This document shows positions 1 to 6,387 of a DNA stretch of 12,775 bases, piece by piece. Source of the DNA: Actinomycetes bacterium (GTDB lineage: Bacteria > Actinomycetota > Actinomycetes > Actinomycetales > Beutenbergiaceae); assembly GCA_021793935.1 (NCBI GenBank), contig JAJYRV010000027.1:1-12775 (forward strand), read 5' to 3'. The translations under genes were made by a program, and so were the position numbers. Under the pieces are notes generated by a model, which saw nothing but the letters and a program-made list of their open reading frames with translations, was not told the DNA's origin and made no database searches. Position 1 is the first letter of the stretch. Every line of letters begins with the position of its first letter.

Positions 1-1
1 T

Positions 2-85
2 CTGCAGGTGACGAACGTCGCCGAACTCACGCCCGCGCACGTCACCCAGCTGCAGCGGCTCGTGCCGCGGGCCGCCCGGGTGTAA
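2..85 (+). CDS. C-terminal fragment of an unidentified protein
   Basis: An open frame enters from the left edge and ends at a TAA at 83-85. The visible 27 residues begin LQVTNVAELTPAHVTQLQRL and end in an Arg-rich PRAARV tail. The codons show the G/C-rich third positions typical of this window, and the frame stops only 36 bp before the convergent aldo/keto reductase stop, which fits a true gene end. The fragment is too short to assign to a family. No clear terminator hairpin was seen in the 36-bp gap. Confidence 0.5.
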   Translation: MQVTNVAELTPAHVTQLQRLVPRAARV

Positions 86-121
86 TCCGCCCGAGCAGGT
101 CCCGCGACGGTGCTGTGGCGG

Positions 122-961
122 TTACTTGAACCCCGCCTCGTCCGGGTTCCCCCCGGTGCGTTCCCCACGGTCGAGTTTGGCGATCGCGGCGAGATCGTCG
201 TCGTCGAGGCTCACCTTGGTGGACTCGAAATTCTCGGCGATCCGGGAGGGGGTCACGGACTTGGGGATGACCACGTTGCCGAGCGCAAGGTGCCAGGCGA
301 GGGTCACCTGGGCCGGGGTCGCCTCGTGCTTCGTGGCGATCTCGCCGAGCACCGGATCCTCCAGCAGCCCCTTTCCCGAACCCAGCGGTGACCACGCTTC
401 CGTGACGATGTCGAGTTTCTCATGCACGGACCGCAGTTCGTTCTGCTGCAGGTAGGGGTGCATCTCCACCTGGTTGAGCACCGGCGTCACGCCCGTGTCG
501 GCGATGATGTTGTTCAGGTGCTCCTCGTGGTGGTTCGACACCCCGATCGCGCGCACTCGCCCCTCTTCGTGGAGCCTCACGAGCGCCTTCCAGCTGTCCT
601 GGTAGAGGCCGAGGCCGGGCGCGGCCCAGTGGATGAGGTAGAGATCCACGGTGTCGATCCCGAGCTTGTCCAGCGAGGTCGCGTAGGCGGTGAACGCCGA
701 GTCGTAGCCTTGATCGGCGTTCCACAACTTGGTGGTGATATACACCTCGTCCCGGGCGAGGCCGGATGCTCTCAGAGCGCGCCCCACGCCCTCCTCGTTG
801 CCGTACACGGCGGCGGTGTCGATGTGACGGTAGCCCACCCGAAGCGCCTCTTCCACGGCGACCTGCGCCTCGTCGTCGGGCACCTGCCACACGCCGAAGC
901 CCAGCTGCGGGATGGTGCTGCCATCGTTCAGGGTCACGTTTCCTGCTGAGTTGTTAGTCAC
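122..961 (-). CDS. Aldo/keto reductase, 2,5-diketo-D-gluconate reductase-like
   Basis: A 279-residue NADPH-dependent aldo/keto reductase of the single-domain TIM-barrel type, which reduces aldehydes or ketones in the cytoplasm. The catalytic tetrad is visible: D48 and Y53 in HIDTAAVYGNE, K78 in ITTKLW and H111 in LIHW. The spacing matches the corynebacterial 2,5-diketo-D-gluconate reductases, offset by three residues. The C-terminal VIPKSVTPSRIAENF stretch is the family's NADPH-phosphate-binding segment. Length is normal for the family. The GTG at 961 was chosen because family similarity begins just after it and a TAGACT box lies exactly 7 nt upstream, giving a leaderless start; the frame stays open much further upstream, but only antisense to the exporter gene. 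It is divergent from the YeiH-like gene. The true substrate cannot be read from sequence, and a general detoxifying reductase is equally possible. Confidence 0.93.
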   Translation of the reverse strand: MTNNSAGNVTLNDGSTIPQLGFGVWQVPDDEAQVAVEEALRVGYRHIDTAAVYGNEEGVGRALRASGLARDEVYITTKLWNADQGYDSAFTAYATSLDKLGIDTVDLYLIHWAAPGLGLYQDSWKALVRLHEEGRVRAIGVSNHHEEHLNNIIADTGVTPVLNQVEMHPYLQQNELRSVHEKLDIVTEAWSPLGSGKGLLEDPVLGEIATKHEATPAQVTLAWHLALGNVVIPKSVTPSRIAENFESTKVSLDDDDLAAIAKLDRGERTGGNPDEAGFK

Positions 962-968
962 GCGATCA

Positions 969-974
969 AGTCTA
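969..974 (-). promoter_or_regulatory. -10 box for the aldo/keto reductase, leaderless
   Basis: TAGACT on the minus strand matches the actinobacterial TANNNT -10 pattern and ends 7 nt before the GTG start, so transcription should begin at or next to the start codon. An AGGAGG at 983-988 lies about 21 nt from the GTG, too far to act as its ribosome binding site. No good -35 hexamer was seen. Confidence 0.45.
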
Positions 975-1013
975 ATGGCTGGCCTCCTCGCCCACGAAAG
1001 GACCCATGCGTCA

Positions 1014-1027
1014 CTGCCGAGCGGCAG
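1014..1027. promoter_or_regulatory. Inverted repeat, putative operator in a divergent control region
   Basis: CTGCCG-AG-CGGCAG is a perfect 6-bp inverted repeat with a 2-nt spacer. It lies in the 85-bp region between the divergent reductase and exporter starts. Relative to the CATAGT box at 1034-1039 it covers the expected -35 region and spacer, the usual place for a repressor operator. It also sits upstream of the reductase promoter, so one regulator could control both genes. The arms are GC-rich and short, so chance occurrence is possible. Confidence 0.35.
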
Positions 1028-1033
1028 ATACGG

Positions 1034-1039
1034 CATAGT
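1034..1039 (+). promoter_or_regulatory. -10 box for the YeiH-like exporter
   Basis: CATAGT ends 7 nt before the GTG at 1047, the same geometry as the other leaderless starts here. The alternative GTG at 1041 would lie upstream of the inferred transcription start, so this box favours 1047. The -35 region is poorly conserved and overlaps the inverted repeat. Confidence 0.4.
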
Positions 1040-1046
1040 TGTGAGG

Positions 1047-2102
1047 GTGCCCCGATCGATTACTGCCGTTCTTCCTGGCCTCGGGCTTGCGCTGGCCATC
1101 GGCGCCGTTGCTACCGCTATCGGTTCCGCGCTGCCCCTCCTCGGCGGGCCCGTAGCCGGGGTGCTCCTCGGTCTCCTCACCACGGTTCTGTTCCATCCGT
1201 TGCAACGCTCCGACCGGTTCGGCACCGGGGTGAAGTTCGCGGGCTCGCGGCTACTACAAACGGCCGTGGTCCTGCTCGGCGCGCAGGTCTCCCTCACCCA
1301 AGTCCTCGCGGTGGGATGGAGTTCCCTACCGGTGATGCTCGGCACCCTCGCCGCCTGCCTGCTTGCCGCCTGGGGCCTGGGACGGGCGATGCGGATCGAT
1401 TCCGACCTCACCGCGCTCATCGGGGTGGGTACCGCGATCTGTGGGGCCTCGGCGATCGCTGCGATCACCCCCGTGCTCAAGCCTGCGGCGACGAAAATCG
1501 CATACGCGTTGTCCACAGTATTCGTATTCAACATTGCCGCGGTGCTGTTCTTCCCCTGGCTCGGGCACGCGATCGGCATGGACGAGACTGTATTCGGGGT
1601 CTTCGCAGGCACCGCCGTCAACGACACCTCCTCCGTCGTGGCTGCCGCCAGCGTCTACGGACCCGTTGCCACCGACACTGCCGTGGTCGTCAAACTCGCG
1701 CGCACGCTCATGATCATCCCCATCGCGGTCGGGTTGGCTCTCCTCGTCTCGCGGCGGGGCGCCCGCGCGTCGGCCACTGTCTCCCCCTCGCAGGCAGGTT
1801 CATCCGACGCAACAGGTTCCACCCGTCCTCCGCTCGGGAAACTCGTGCCGTGGTTCCTCGTCGGGTTCATCCTCCTCTCGGCCCTCCACCCGCTTCTTCC
1901 CGACGGCGCAACGGACGCCGGCGCTACCCTCGCCGTCTTCCTGATCACCGTCGCGTTGAGCGCGATCGGCCTCTCGGTCGACCTCGCCGGGATCGCCCGC
2001 ACGGGAATCCGCCCGCTCGTTCTCGGCGCCTGCCTGTGGCTCGTCGTCTCCGGCACGAGCCTGCTCATTCAGGGAGCAACGACAGGGCTGGCTGCGGGAT
2101 GA
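1047..2102 (+). CDS. YeiH-family putative sulfate exporter
   Basis: A 351-residue multi-pass membrane protein of the YeiH / Cons_hypoth698 family, annotated in other bacteria as a putative sulfate export transporter; biochemical proof of substrate is weak across the family. Two family signatures are clear: GVGTAICGASAIAA at about residues 126-139 and GTAVNDTSSVVAA at about 188-200. About ten hydrophobic segments can be seen, with a polar Ser/Thr-rich cytoplasmic-type loop near residues 235-260, before a C-terminal helix bundle. Length is close to E. coli YeiH. The frame runs further upstream, but codons before 1041 overlap the promoter and the reductase start and encode no family sequence. 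A DtxR/MntR-type regulator starts 19 bp after the stop. No sulfur-metabolism gene is nearby, so the substrate is an inference from family only. Confidence 0.88.
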   Translation: MPRSITAVLPGLGLALAIGAVATAIGSALPLLGGPVAGVLLGLLTTVLFHPLQRSDRFGTGVKFAGSRLLQTAVVLLGAQVSLTQVLAVGWSSLPVMLGTLAACLLAAWGLGRAMRIDSDLTALIGVGTAICGASAIAAITPVLKPAATKIAYALSTVFVFNIAAVLFFPWLGHAIGMDETVFGVFAGTAVNDTSSVVAAASVYGPVATDTAVVVKLARTLMIIPIAVGLALLVSRRGARASATVSPSQAGSSDATGSTRPPLGKLVPWFLVGFILLSALHPLLPDGATDAGATLAVFLITVALSAIGLSVDLAGIARTGIRPLVLGACLWLVVSGTSLLIQGATTGLAAG

Positions 2103-2108
2103 TTTCGG

Positions 2109-2114
2109 TAGGGT
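2109..2114 (+). promoter_or_regulatory. -10 box for the mntR-like gene
   Basis: TAGGGT lies 7 nt before the ATG at 2122, suggesting a leaderless transcript independent of the exporter gene just upstream. It also argues for ATG 2122 rather than the in-frame GTG at 2113, which would overlap the box. Confidence 0.4.
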
Positions 2115-2121
2115 GATTGGC

Positions 2122-2793
2122 ATGTCAGTTGAACACCTCACGCCGAGCGCTCAGAACTACGTCAAGATCATTTGGGGTGTTCAGGAATGGTCGAACGACC
2201 CCGTGACGCCCAGCCTCATCGCGGCGCGGGCGGGCGTGGCGATGTCGTCAGTTTCAGACGCGGTGCGCAAACTCGCAGAACAAGGGCTCGTCACGCATAC
2301 GCCCTACGGGGCCGTCGCGCTCACCGACGAGGGGCGACACGCCGCCGTCGCGATGGTGCGCCGCCACCGGTTGCTGGAAACCTTCCTCGTGCAGGTCCTC
2401 GGCTACACGTGGGACGAGGTTCATGACGAAGCGGAGGTGCTCGAGCACGCCGTCACCGATCGCCTCGTCGACCGAATGGATGCGTTCCTCGAGTACCCCA
2501 CCCGCGACCCCCATGGTGATCCGATCCCCTCCAAGGCCGGGCACCTGCCCACGCCGGACGCCGCCCAGCTCAGCACCGTCGAACCCCACGGCGAGGCGAC
2601 CGTCGAGCGAATCTCCGACGACGATCCCTCCTTATTACAGTTCTTCGCCGACGCCCGCATCGGGGTAGGCACCCGGCTCGCGCTCAGCCCCGGTGCCCCG
2701 TTCTCCGAAACGATATGCGTGAGCATCGCCGGCGGCGAGCCGATCCAACTCGGCCGGGTCGCAACGGAAGCGGTGTGGGTGAGCACGCCCTAG
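2122..2793 (+). CDS. mntR: DtxR/MntR-family metal-dependent transcriptional regulator
   Basis: A 223-residue metal-sensing repressor. An N-terminal winged helix-turn-helix (about 5-70; recognition helix around SSVSDAVRKL) is followed by a metal-binding and dimerisation domain (about 75-140) and a C-terminal SH3/FeoA-like domain (about 150-223). The ligand set is readable: H82, E86, H101, E105, E108, H109. The position equivalent to Cys102 of iron-sensing DtxR is Glu105, as in manganese-sensing MntR proteins, so Mn(II) is the more likely co-repressor. The CPHGxPIP-like region reads DPHGDPIP. ATG 2122 is preferred over GTG 2113 because of the TAGGGT box. No Mn or Fe transporter lies in this window, so its targets are probably elsewhere, although control of the neighbouring exporter cannot be excluded. 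The gene symbol is by family resemblance. Confidence 0.85.
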   Translation: MSVEHLTPSAQNYVKIIWGVQEWSNDPVTPSLIAARAGVAMSSVSDAVRKLAEQGLVTHTPYGAVALTDEGRHAAVAMVRRHRLLETFLVQVLGYTWDEVHDEAEVLEHAVTDRLVDRMDAFLEYPTRDPHGDPIPSKAGHLPTPDAAQLSTVEPHGEATVERISDDDPSLLQFFADARIGVGTRLALSPGAPFSETICVSIAGGEPIQLGRVATEAVWVSTP

Positions 2794-2806
2794 CCAACCC
2801 GGCTAG
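2790..2806 (+). terminator. Short hairpin at the end of the mntR-like gene
   Basis: CTAGCC / GGCTAG forms a perfect 6-bp stem with a 5-nt loop and overlaps the TAG stop codon at 2791-2793. No U-tract follows, so it is at best a weak or factor-assisted terminator. Confidence 0.3.
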
Positions 2807-2967
2807 TTGACCGAGACGTTCGATCCGGCAGAGTTCGATCCGTCAGGGTTGAATCCGGCAGGGTTCAATCCGGCGACAACGGACTGCCACGCCGCCTTCT
2901 CGCCGTCGCAAAAGTGGGGCCGCGTGTGCGGGTCCGACCAGCCGGGTTGACCTAACCGCCTCGGTCA
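2803..2967 (-). other. Open minus-strand frame without a start; possible gene remnant
   Basis: Between TGA (2965-2967) and TAG (2803-2805) the minus strand has an uninterrupted frame of 53 codons. It reads through a polar segment with HTRPHFCDGEKAAWQS and then the 15-bp array as NPAGF NPDGS NSAGS. There is no usable start codon before the array. It could be the broken C-terminus of a lost gene or part of a dispersed intergenic repeat. A plus-strand frame from TTG 2807 to TGA at about 2948 is also open, so coding on either strand is uncertain. I do not recognise either product. Confidence 0.2.
2818..2877. repeat. Four tandem 15-bp units
   Basis: Four head-to-tail units lie at 2818-2832, 2833-2847, 2848-2862 and 2863-2877. 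The first is GTTCGATCCGGCAGA and the others differ at two to five positions. The 15-bp period equals five codons: on the minus strand the units read as AGxNP-type pentapeptides, and on the plus strand as FDPAE/LNPAG-like ones. The array lies between the mntR-like gene and the membrane protein gene, an interval of about 270 bp with no confident gene. Confidence 0.8.
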
Positions 2968-3050
2968 CCAGAGCGCGAGGTACGCGGGGATGCATGACGT
3001 TTGGCGCCAGGCGACCGAGTCGTCACGTACACGAAAAATACGCAGGCTGG

Positions 3051-3056
3051 TGTACT
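3051..3056 (+). promoter_or_regulatory. Possible -10 box for the envelope protein gene
   Basis: TGTACT ends 6 nt before the ATG at 3063, consistent with another leaderless start. It departs from TANNNT at its second base, and the intervening AGGA is too close to the ATG to be an efficient ribosome binding site. Confidence 0.25.
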
Positions 3057-3062
3057 AGGAAC

Positions 3063-4148
3063 ATGCCCGCCCGTAGAGATTCGCCATCGTGGTCCCCGCT
3101 TCGAGTACTGGGGCCCGTGCTCATCGTGCTCGGTGCTCTCACGGCTCCGCTGGCGGTAGCTCTCACGAGCGCGCACGGCGTGCTCGCCGAGGAAGATCGC
3201 TTCGTCGCCACGTTCGCGCCGCTGGTCGCTGACCCCGACGTCCAGAACGACGTCGAGGAGCGCGTCGTGGAAGATTTCGACATCCCCCGAATCGTGGCGG
3301 AGCTCCTGCCGGCGCATATCCCCGAATGGTTGTCCGGCTCTGCCGAGCTGCTCAATTTCTTGGGAATTCCGTCCTCGGTGATCGATCCGGACGAGATTGA
3401 GGAGGACTCGCGCGCATCCATGGAGGGACTCGAGTCCCTCGCGGCAGATGCGATCGACCGCGCGCTTCGAACTGGGCTGAAGAACGCCCTCGCCTCTGAC
3501 GAGGCTGCGACCGTATGGCGCGAAGCCTTGCGAGAGTCGCATCCCCAAATTCTCGCGCGCCTGCACACTTCCGAAGCGCTTCCGGGCGGTTCTCCAGACC
3601 CACTCCTCGTTGATGTTCAGCCGATCGTCAGCGCCGCGCAGGAGGCACTCGCAGATGACGGTGCCGCATTCGCGGAGTACATTCCCGCCCTTCCTGAGGA
3701 CGAATTCCAGGTCGTCCTGTTGTCTTCCGATCAGATGCAGTCGATCGGGGCGCCGGCAGCCTTCATCTTCAGATTTGGAGAATCGGCACCGTGGGTCTCA
3801 GCAGGTCTTATCGCCGCGGGCGCCCTCGTTGCCCGGCGGCGGAGCACGTGGATCCTCATCGGTGCGACTCTCGGCGCCGCTGCTGCCCTCGGTGCGTGGG
3901 TATCCATCACCTCCGGCCTCGCCCGCGACGCGATCACATCCGCCGCTTCTGCCGACCCGATCGGTAGCGCCACCCTACGCGCCTTCGTTGATGCTTCGCT
4001 GCTGCCGACCCTACCCGCGCTGCTATGGATCATCGGCGGCTGGACTGTTCTTGCTGCCTTAGCGGTGATAGTTAAGCGGCTTCGTCGCCGTGGTGCTGCT
4101 CCGGCAAATGCGCCGAAAACCTTTGAAGGTCCGCCTGCGCGCCCGTAG
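3063..4148 (+). CDS. Multi-pass envelope protein of unknown function
   Basis: A 361-residue membrane protein. One N-terminal helix (about 13-37, after the basic MPARRDS leader) is followed by a long, acidic, probably extracytoplasmic domain (about 38-240) that opens with EEDRFVATFAPLVADPDVQ. Three further helices follow at about 243-259, 264-285 and 316-341, then a basic cytoplasmic tail (KRLRRRG). The layout and the 'DRFVAT..PLV.DPDVQ' opening resemble a common actinobacterial class of hypothetical membrane proteins without assigned function. ATG 3063 was chosen because the in-frame upstream codons have no membrane or conserved character and the start sits next to a possible -10 box. The last 77 bp overlap the 3' end of the convergent DUF222 gene. 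The function is unknown; a sensor, scaffold or cell-wall-associated role is only a guess. Confidence 0.82.
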   Translation: MPARRDSPSWSPLRVLGPVLIVLGALTAPLAVALTSAHGVLAEEDRFVATFAPLVADPDVQNDVEERVVEDFDIPRIVAELLPAHIPEWLSGSAELLNFLGIPSSVIDPDEIEEDSRASMEGLESLAADAIDRALRTGLKNALASDEAATVWREALRESHPQILARLHTSEALPGGSPDPLLVDVQPIVSAAQEALADDGAAFAEYIPALPEDEFQVVLLSSDQMQSIGAPAAFIFRFGESAPWVSAGLIAAGALVARRRSTWILIGATLGAAAALGAWVSITSGLARDAITSAASADPIGSATLRAFVDASLLPTLPALLWIIGGWTVLAALAVIVKRLRRRGAAPANAPKTFEGPPARP

Positions 4149-6168
4149 CCTTGCCCGATCCTCGAAGGCGCCAGGCGAGATCATCGATCCACACAGCCTC
4201 GAGCGTCTCGTTACCCTCCTGCTCCACCCGCCCGGCTGGCTCCGGTGGCTCCGGTGCGCTGGGGAATTGTTCCATTGCCGCCTTCGGCGTAATCGGAATC
4301 TTGGCGTCGGGCGGTAGATGCAACTCGACAGCTCCGTTTTCCGTTTCCGCGTGGTGCACCCCCTCTTCAGGCGAATTCACGGTAGGCGAATAGTCGGCGT
4401 GATGGACCGGCCGAGTGTCGGCGGCGTTGCGGAGCAGACGGTCGATCGTGTTCTCCGCGAGTCGCAGGCGCTCGTCGTGACTGAGGGGCGCTCCCGGATG
4501 TACTGGCGCACCAGCACGACCGCCCTCAGAAGCCTCGAACGTGCCCTGCCTGGACTTTATGAATCGGAGGCCTCGCGGGGCCTTCCAAAAGTATTCATCT
4601 TCGCCGAGGTGAACGTAGGTCCAGCGGGCGTGCTCACCCGCAGGCGCGGCCTCGTCGCCGGTTGGCAGATTATCCGAGTGCGTTTTAAGGCGATGGTGGC
4701 TGCGACACAATGGGGCGAGGTTGCACGTGCAGGTCGCCCCGCCTTCGCCGTCGGGCTTCCATGGCTCCGCATGGTCGACGTCGCAGCGCCACGCGGGTCG
4801 ATTGCAGAAGGGAAATATGCAACTCTCACTTCGCAACCGGACCTGGTCGCTGATCCGAGCGGTGGGTGTGTAGGAGTCTGTGCCCGCGTGCTCCTCGAGA
4901 TCGAGAACTGAACGGATCGAGAGTGTCGGCATGAACTCTCCCGCCGTTGTCGGGCGAGTAAACCATCCCCGCACCGTCTCCTGCCCGCAAATGACCGCCC
5001 CAGCGATCCCGCTACCTTCGACCCGGGCACTGCCGCCCACTGGGGCGCCGGCTCCCTCGGTAGAGGGCACAGTGGTGCCTGTGGTGCAGGTTGGGCATGA
5101 TCCCGGCGCCGGCGAAGGGATGTGGATGAAGAGCTTCACTTTCGGCGGACCGGCTCCCTTGCCGTTCCAGAAGGGGCGCTCCGCTCCTTCCGGCGGTGAC
5201 CCTAATGCCCCGGAGGCCACCCAAGAGCCCCTCGCTGGAGCGTCAGCCTGGGTATCGATCCCGTGAGCGGGACAGGTACAGGTACAGGTACACGTGTGTG
5301 GACCCTCGGTCGCCCCCAATGAAAAGAGCGCGCCGTGGCCGCTCGCACTTCTCGCCAAGTCTCCCAGGGCCCAGGAGCGGCGCACGTTGAGCGGGGCATC
5401 TGAGCCCATATCTTTCAGCGCCTGCGCTCCCGCCGCGAGCGCTGCATCGAGAGCAAGCGCATCAGGGAGATCTAACTCTCCGAATAACGGCACCACTCCG
5501 TGCTGCTGGCGATGAACATCGACCTCAACGCAACGCTCCGCCATCGCCCGCTCCTCCGCGGCAGACTCCTCTGCCTCTTCAAAGCGCCGGCGAGCCTCAG
5601 CAACGATCCGCTCACGCGACGTCTTTGTCACGCGCGCTGTTACATCTGACATCTGCGCATCAATAAATTCGATCGCCCCAGGCGGCAGGTCCCAACAGTC
5701 ACCCGCGAGCGCCCGCGCCCTCCAGACGTCCAAGCCTCCCTCAAGGACTCTCGCCCACACCCGCGGTAGCAGGTGTACGAGCATCAGCGATTCTCGAAGA
5801 AGCTTACGAGCCGAATACTCCGTTAGTCCCGCAGCGATCGCGAATTCAGGAAGCTGGAAATCGTCGAAGTGAAGGCATCCCATCGCGGAAAGCACATCCC
5901 AGCCTCGCTGCCCCTCCTCGAAACGCGAAAGCGCCCGGTGAGCGCGCGCGGCACCGCGTGCGGGCCCGCCGTCAGCCCCGGAATCACTCCTAGCCATCGC
6001 CGCAACATCCATCTGCGCCGAAGCTTCGCCCGGATGGTGCTTAACCCATTCGACGGCGAGAACGACCATCCCCTGTTCCAGCAGCCGAAGCTGATCCCGC
6101 GCACCCTCCAACCCCGCCAGCACCTGCGACGGTGCCGTGATAGCTGGGGTCTTATCGGTGTACGCCAT
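4072..6168 (-). CDS. DUF222 / HNH endonuclease (13E12-repeat-like)
   Basis: A 698-residue protein with an N-terminal DUF222 domain (about 15-340) and an HNH nuclease domain (about 445-500). The nuclease core is intact: D465-H466 (VDH), N483 (CNLAPLC) and H492. A probable zinc site is formed by C450, C455, C488 and H491. The remaining roughly 200 C-terminal residues are polar, Pro/Glu-rich and likely disordered. The family is typically multi-copy in actinobacteria, including the M. tuberculosis REP13E12 repeats, which host prophage phiRv1 integration; its cellular role is unresolved. The linker carries an unusual CTCTCTC run (C293, C295, C297, C299) encoded by a short hexanucleotide repeat. 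The start is ATG 6168, backed by a consensus TATAAT promoter. No frameshift is visible, so it looks expressible. Cognate immunity or partner genes were not found. Confidence 0.9.
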   Translation of the reverse strand: MAYTDKTPAITAPSQVLAGLEGARDQLRLLEQGMVVLAVEWVKHHPGEASAQMDVAAMARSDSGADGGPARGAARAHRALSRFEEGQRGWDVLSAMGCLHFDDFQLPEFAIAAGLTEYSARKLLRESLMLVHLLPRVWARVLEGGLDVWRARALAGDCWDLPPGAIEFIDAQMSDVTARVTKTSRERIVAEARRRFEEAEESAAEERAMAERCVEVDVHRQQHGVVPLFGELDLPDALALDAALAAGAQALKDMGSDAPLNVRRSWALGDLARSASGHGALFSLGATEGPHTCTCTCTCPAHGIDTQADAPARGSWVASGALGSPPEGAERPFWNGKGAGPPKVKLFIHIPSPAPGSCPTCTTGTTVPSTEGAGAPVGGSARVEGSGIAGAVICGQETVRGWFTRPTTAGEFMPTLSIRSVLDLEEHAGTDSYTPTARISDQVRLRSESCIFPFCNRPAWRCDVDHAEPWKPDGEGGATCTCNLAPLCRSHHRLKTHSDNLPTGDEAAPAGEHARWTYVHLGEDEYFWKAPRGLRFIKSRQGTFEASEGGRAGAPVHPGAPLSHDERLRLAENTIDRLLRNAADTRPVHHADYSPTVNSPEEGVHHAETENGAVELHLPPDAKIPITPKAAMEQFPSAPEPPEPAGRVEQEGNETLEAVWIDDLAWRLRGSGKATGAQADLQRFSAHLPEQHHGDEAA
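5272..5292 (-). repeat. Hexanucleotide repeat encoding Cys-Thr dipeptides
   Basis: Three consecutive ACAGGT units plus a trailing ACA on the plus strand encode a Cys-Thr alternation (residues 293-299) in the DUF222/HNH linker on the minus strand. The six-base unit would change length without shifting frame. Confidence 0.75.
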
Positions 6169-6173
6169 ACCTA

Positions 6174-6201
6174 ATTATAGCACGCCCGTTCGAGCGCGCA
6201 A
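6174..6201 (-). promoter_or_regulatory. Promoter of the DUF222/HNH gene
   Basis: The minus strand has a perfect TATAAT (6174-6179) and a TTGCGC -35-like hexamer (6196-6201) separated by 16 nt. The -10 box ends only 5 nt before the ATG at 6168, so the transcript should be leaderless or nearly so. This is the closest match to the consensus -10 in the window. Confidence 0.6.
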
Positions 6202-6255
6202 GGGGCTGGGGAAAAGTCGAACAGAATTTCGTTACCTCCGATGAGCCGACGTTGG

Positions 6256-6315
6256 GAGCGAACGCGGCCAGTGCGAACAGGCCCAGTGCGAACAGGCCCA
6301 GTGCGAACGCGCCCA
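6256..6315. repeat. Four tandem 15-bp units upstream of the SMR pair
   Basis: Two identical units GTGCGAACAGGCCCA (6271-6285, 6286-6300) are flanked by a degenerate copy on each side (6256-6270 and 6301-6315). The period is again five codons: RTGPV on the plus strand and FALGL on the minus strand. Compared base by base with the first unit of the 2818-2877 array, 10 of 15 positions match in the same orientation. Confidence 0.8.
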
Positions 6316-6359
6316 GGGGAATCCGCCAAGGATGGATGGCGCCGATGTCTGCAAAGTTC

Positions 6360-6387
6360 TTCACCCCTCCTACCCGCCAGCTATCCT
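6360..6387 (+). promoter_or_regulatory. Promoter of the SMR transporter pair
   Basis: TTCACC (6360-6365) and TATCCT (6382-6387) are separated by 16 nt, and TATCCT ends 6 nt before the GTG at 6394, again predicting a leaderless message. Confidence 0.5.

Larger units (their letters stand above)
6152..6364 (-). other. Possible small hydrophobic-repeat ORF, weakly supported
   Basis: A 70-codon minus-strand frame begins with GTG at 6364 and runs through the 15-bp array as FALGL FALGL FALAA pentapeptides. It ends 17 bp inside the DUF222 gene. An AGGAGG precedes the GTG but is only about 2 nt away, and the frame crosses the DUF222 promoter, which argues against it being a functional gene. It may be a decayed remnant or chance reading of the repeat. 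Confidence 0.15.

Noticed and set aside
962..1627. Upstream extension of the aldo/keto reductase frame (about 220 extra residues)
   Set aside because: It lies antisense to the YeiH-like gene, encodes low-complexity Arg/Ala/Pro sequence and is not part of the reductase family; the family sequence begins at GTG 961.
2818..2877. CRISPR-like array
   Set aside because: The units are 15 bp and contiguous, with no spacers, and there are no cas genes; this is a short tandem repeat.
2994..3062. Earlier start for the envelope protein at 2994
   Set aside because: The added 23 residues are basic and polar, overlap the likely promoter, and give no signal or membrane feature; ATG 3063 puts a short basic leader directly before the first helix.
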